Shown: in pieces, positions 7,954 through 10,389 of the stretch
How positions within the stretch are numbered: the stretch's first letter is position 1
Layout: every line of letters begins with the position of its first letter
From: Niastella sp.
Lineage (GTDB): Bacteria > Bacteroidota > Bacteroidia > Chitinophagales > Chitinophagaceae
NCBI GenBank assembly: GCA_021154515.1
Contig: JAJKIL010000295.1
Location: 1-10,389 of the forward strand
DNA: 10,389 nt
Direction: 5' to 3'
Position numbers and translations under genes: made by a program
The notes under the pieces: model-generated
Told to the model about the DNA's origin: nothing
Database searches by the model: none
The model's input: the letters and a program-made list of their open reading frames with translations, nothing else

Positions 7954-7973
7954 TACATTTAATAACAAATGTA
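7954..7973. repeat. 7-bp inverted repeat overlapping the operon promoter
   Basis: The arms TACATTT (7954-7960) and AAATGTA (7967-7973) are perfect reverse complements separated by the six bases AATAAC. The right arm covers all but one base of the candidate -7 element. A protein bound here could block or reshape transcription, so it is a candidate operator. It may instead arise from A/T-rich promoter sequence by chance. Confidence 0.4.
7966..7973 (-). promoter_or_regulatory. Candidate -7 promoter element for the operon
   Basis: Read on the minus strand this is TACATTTG, a full match to the Bacteroidota -7 consensus TAnnTTTG. It would place the transcription start near 7957-7960 and give a leader of about 60 bases before the regulator ATG at 7898. 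No good TTTG -33 element lies at the expected spacing on the minus strand, so the promoter may depend on an activator. The match is by eye only. Confidence 0.45.
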
Positions 7974-8023
7974 GCCATGTCGCTGATGGGGGAATTGCCA
8001 ACTTTGTCGGAAATTGTAGCAAT

Positions 8024-8055
8024 TTTGTTCGATCCCTAAGGCGATCTTATATTAC
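8024..8055 (+). promoter_or_regulatory. Weak candidate promoter for the HTCS gene
   Basis: A TTTG at 8024-8027 is followed after 20 bases by TATATTAC (8048-8055). The spacing fits the Bacteroidota -33/-7 arrangement, but the second element matches only the TAnnTT part of the consensus. The start of transcription would fall near 8060, leaving a short leader before the ATG at 8078. Confidence 0.25.
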
Positions 8056-8077
8056 TTTACCAAAACGATTGCAAGAC

Positions 8078-10389
8078 ATGCGAAAATATATTTATATATT
8101 TTTGGGTTACCTGTTAATCACTTATCCCAAGGCCCAGGCTCAAACAGGGCAAATTAATTTCACTTCGCTTTCTACCAGGGATGGTTTGTTATCCAATTCA
8201 GTGAATGCCATCTTAAAGGATCGTTATGGGCTCATGTGGTTTGCCACTGATGATGGGTTGAATAAATTCGATGGAACCAATTTTACCGTATACCGCTATA
8301 ATCCGGGCGACACCACCAGCCTGCGTACCAACGAAGTGCTTGCCTTACATGAAGACAGATCGGGTAATTTATGGATAGGCACCAGCGGTGGTGGCCTCAG
8401 CATGTATGACAGGAAAAAAGATCTGTTCGTACATTACCCGGTAAGAACCGGTACCCCCACCCTCTCGGGCAGCGATGTTATCAGGGGCATTTGCAGTGAC
8501 TACCGCGGTAAAATATGGATCGCGCAATATGAAGGATTGTATATGCTAGATCCTGTAACCCAGTCCATTTCAAAATACCAGCTGCGCGATGAGGCAGGCA
8601 GACCGGTAAAAACAACCCTGCTTTCTATTTTTGAAGACAGTAAACAACGGTTGTGGATCGCGAGCGATAACGGCCTTTTCCAGTACAATGTTCGAACAAA
8701 CAGGTTCAGGTTGTATGAGAACAACAAAACAGACCCTTCCAGTTTGCCCATAAACAAGATAAAAGCCGTGGCAGAAGACAAATGGGGAAATATCTGGGTG
8801 GGAACTACAACGGGGTTAAGCAGGTTGAAGCCGGATGGATCAGGATTCGTTCATGAAGGGTATTTAAACGGTACCGAAATTAATTATTTAGCCGGTGACG
8901 ACCAGGGTTTATTATGGATAGGCACCTTCAAAGGCCTGTACGTTTACAACATCCAGGCAGGTCAATTTTCTGTTTTTACCCATGACAACCGCAACCATCA
9001 AAGCTTAAGCAGCAATGGGGTGCGGTGTATATATGTAGACAAACACGGCATTTACTGGTTTGGCACTTTCCAGGGCGGCATTTGCAAATACGATAAAAAT
9101 CTTAATCTGTTCAACCTCACGCTAAGCAGTACTTTTCAGGAAAACAGGGCCAATATTGCCATTATCACCGCCCTTGCCGAAAATAAAAACGGCCATTTGT
9201 TATTGGGAACAAATGGCAACGGTTTATATGAATACGATGGTAAAAAAGATCAGGCATTTCCCGTGAACCTCCGGTTGAAAAACATCCCAGCCAATTCCCT
9301 GTCTGTGCTGGCTTTGCTGCGGACCAGGAACAATAAATTATATATCGGCACTTTTTCCCAGGGAGTGATCGTCACAGAATTACAAACAGGTGCGTGTAAA
9401 CAACTGGTAAAGGGGCCGGGAATAAATGATCTTACCAGTAATGACATTTTCTGTTTATTTGAAGATAGTAAGGGCAATGTGTGGATAGGCACCAACGGCG
9501 ACGGAATTATTATTATGAACAATGACCGGGTAATTGCCAGGTATTCTCCCGAAGGCACTGGGGTAGCGCGGCTGCCCATTAATGGCTATATCCGGGCCAT
9601 TAAGGAAGACGCCAACGGCAATATATGGATCGGTACACATGGCGGCGGTATTGCCGTATATGAGCCCGCCACCGGTAAATGGACTATATACACCCAGGAG
9701 AACAGCCACTTGCCCAGCAATAAAATACAATGCCTGCATCGCGACAGCCAGGGGAAAATGTGGATCGGCACGTTTGGCGGACTGGCTGCATTTGATGCGA
9801 ATAAGCACCTGTTCACCTTTTTTTCTGAAAAAGACGGATTGCAAAACACCATGGTTTATCAGATTGTGGAAGATGCAACAGGTAAATTATGGATATCAAC
9901 CAATACTGGCATAAGCAGATTTGATACGGGCACAAAAAGCTTCTGGAACTTCACTCATTTAAATGGTCTTCAAAACTCGAATTTCGTTCGCGGCGTTGGC
10001 CTGCGCTTAACAGATGGTGAACTGATTTTCGGTGGTTTGGAAGGGTTCAATCATTTTTATCCGGAACGGCTCACGGTTAATCGCAATGTGCCGCAGGTAA
10101 TTTTAACCGATCTCAGGATCTCCAACAAATCTGTTCCTGCAGGTAACGATGCGCCTATTAAAGAGCATATTTCAGTAGCCAGCGAAATACGCCTGAATTA
10201 TAAGCAAAACTTTGCGCTGGGTTTTGTAGCCCTGAATTATACCATCCCCAAACAAAACCACTATGCCTATAAACTGGATGGCTTTGATAAAGACTGGAAC
10301 TATGTTGGCGCCTCGAACATGGCCTCTTATACCAACCTGGACCCCGGAGAATACACTTTTCGCGTAAAAGCCAGCAACAACGATGGCAT
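8078..10389 (+). CDS. Hybrid two-component system sensor, N-terminal part (runs off right edge)
   Basis: The frame stays open for 770 codons to the window edge. A signal peptide (residues 1-21, ending AQA) exports the sensor domain to the periplasm. Residues 45 to about 665 contain fourteen Reg_prop blades of the form D-x-x-G-N-x-W-I-G-T-x-x-G-L, for example HEDRSGNLWIGT, EDANGNIWIGTHGGG and RDSQGKMWIGTFGG. Fourteen is the number expected for the paired seven-bladed propellers of Bacteroidota HTCS sensors. A Y_Y_Y domain begins near residue 700 (YKLDGFDKDWNYVG, NLDPGEYTFRVKASNNDG). The membrane helix, histidine kinase, receiver and AraC-type domains expected of an HTCS lie outside the window. 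The ATG at 8078 is chosen because it gives the signal peptide; no other in-frame ATG was found between about 7946 and it. The likely role is sensing an oligosaccharide and activating the divergent CAZyme operon; the ligand cannot be read from the sequence. Confidence 0.93.
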   Translation, partial: MRKYIYIFLGYLLITYPKAQAQTGQINFTSLSTRDGLLSNSVNAILKDRYGLMWFATDDGLNKFDGTNFTVYRYNPGDTTSLRTNEVLALHEDRSGNLWIGTSGGGLSMYDRKKDLFVHYPVRTGTPTLSGSDVIRGICSDYRGKIWIAQYEGLYMLDPVTQSISKYQLRDEAGRPVKTTLLSIFEDSKQRLWIASDNGLFQYNVRTNRFRLYENNKTDPSSLPINKIKAVAEDKWGNIWVGTTTGLSRLKPDGSGFVHEGYLNGTEINYLAGDDQGLLWIGTFKGLYVYNIQAGQFSVFTHDNRNHQSLSSNGVRCIYVDKHGIYWFGTFQGGICKYDKNLNLFNLTLSSTFQENRANIAIITALAENKNGHLLLGTNGNGLYEYDGKKDQAFPVNLRLKNIPANSLSVLALLRTRNNKLYIGTFSQGVIVTELQTGACKQLVKGPGINDLTSNDIFCLFEDSKGNVWIGTNGDGIIIMNNDRVIARYSPEGTGVARLPINGYIRAIKEDANGNIWIGTHGGGIAVYEPATGKWTIYTQENSHLPSNKIQCLHRDSQGKMWIGTFGGLAAFDANKHLFTFFSEKDGLQNTMVYQIVEDATGKLWISTNTGISRFDTGTKSFWNFTHLNGLQNSNFVRGVGLRLTDGELIFGGLEGFNHFYPERLTVNRNVPQVILTDLRISNKSVPAGNDAPIKEHISVASEIRLNYKQNFALGFVALNYTIPKQNHYAYKLDGFDKDWNYVGASNMASYTNLDPGEYTFRVKASNNDG

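Larger units (their letters stand above)
7899..8077. promoter_or_regulatory. Divergent regulatory region between operon and HTCS gene
   Basis: A 179-base gap without a plausible gene separates the minus-strand regulator/CAZyme operon from the plus-strand HTCS gene. Both transcripts must start here or nearby. It contains a perfect minus-strand TAnnTTTG element, an inverted repeat over that element, and repeated AA(T/C)TTTGT-type words closer to the HTCS start. An open frame crossing part of it has no protein-like features and was not called. This is the natural place for operators bound by the HTCS and/or the AraC-type regulator. Confidence 0.7.

Noticed and set aside
7827..8039. Plus-strand 70-codon open frame crossing the divergent gap
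   Set aside because: It overlaps the regulator gene's 5' end, has no domain signature, and covers the likely promoter region.
9250..9844. Minus-strand open frames inside the HTCS gene
   Set aside because: They are antisense shadows of the repeated Reg_prop coding sequence; the plus-strand frame is continuous and shows regular blades.
8340..9900. Recurring DNA words around TGGATAGGCACC as a CRISPR-like or tandem DNA repeat
   Set aside because: They are irregularly spaced, diverged, and in frame with the W-I-G-T motif of each propeller blade, so they reflect protein repeats.

Overview
The window looks like part of a glycan-degradation (PUL-like) locus from the phylum Bacteroidota, plausibly a Chitinophagaceae-type soil or plant-associated bacterium. 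The evidence is a hybrid two-component sensor with Reg_prop and Y_Y_Y domains, a run of secreted CAZymes each with a signal peptide, A/T-rich start regions without clear Shine-Dalgarno sites, and a Bacteroidota-type -7 promoter element (TAnnTTTG) in the divergent regulatory gap. The family placement is inference; the genus cannot be read from the sequence.

Layout. From position 7898 leftwards, five genes lie on the minus strand with gaps of only 30-48 bases, so they probably form one operon. In transcription order they are: an AraC-type regulator with a degenerate receiver domain (7898-7062); a GH95-family alpha-L-fucosidase/alpha-L-galactosidase gene broken by one in-frame TGA (7027-4562, stop at 6394-6392); a GH3 enzyme with a PA14 insertion (4517-1902); a GH51 alpha-L-arabinofuranosidase (1853-321); and the start of a CE1-like esterase (290 to the window edge). 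A 179-base divergent regulatory gap (7899-8077) separates this operon from a plus-strand gene at 8078 that runs off the right edge. That gene encodes the periplasmic sensor part of a hybrid two-component system (HTCS), with fourteen Reg_prop blades followed by a Y_Y_Y domain.

How the genes fit together. The HTCS probably senses an oligosaccharide in the periplasm and controls the divergent operon through the shared gap. The enzymes would remove arabinofuranosyl (GH51), beta-xylosyl or beta-glucosyl (GH3), L-fucosyl or L-galactosyl (GH95) and acyl or feruloyl (CE1) groups. This set suits a decorated plant hemicellulose such as arabinoxylan or fucosylated xyloglucan. No SusC/SusD pair lies in the window.

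The two most notable points are the single nonsense codon in an otherwise intact GH95 gene, and the free-standing AraC regulator whose receiver has lost the phospho-accepting Asp (Asn52), the acidic pair and the conserved Lys. This regulator leads the operon and lies back-to-back with a full HTCS sensor. No RNA genes, insertion sequences or CRISPR arrays were seen, and no stretch over 300 bases lacks a gene.
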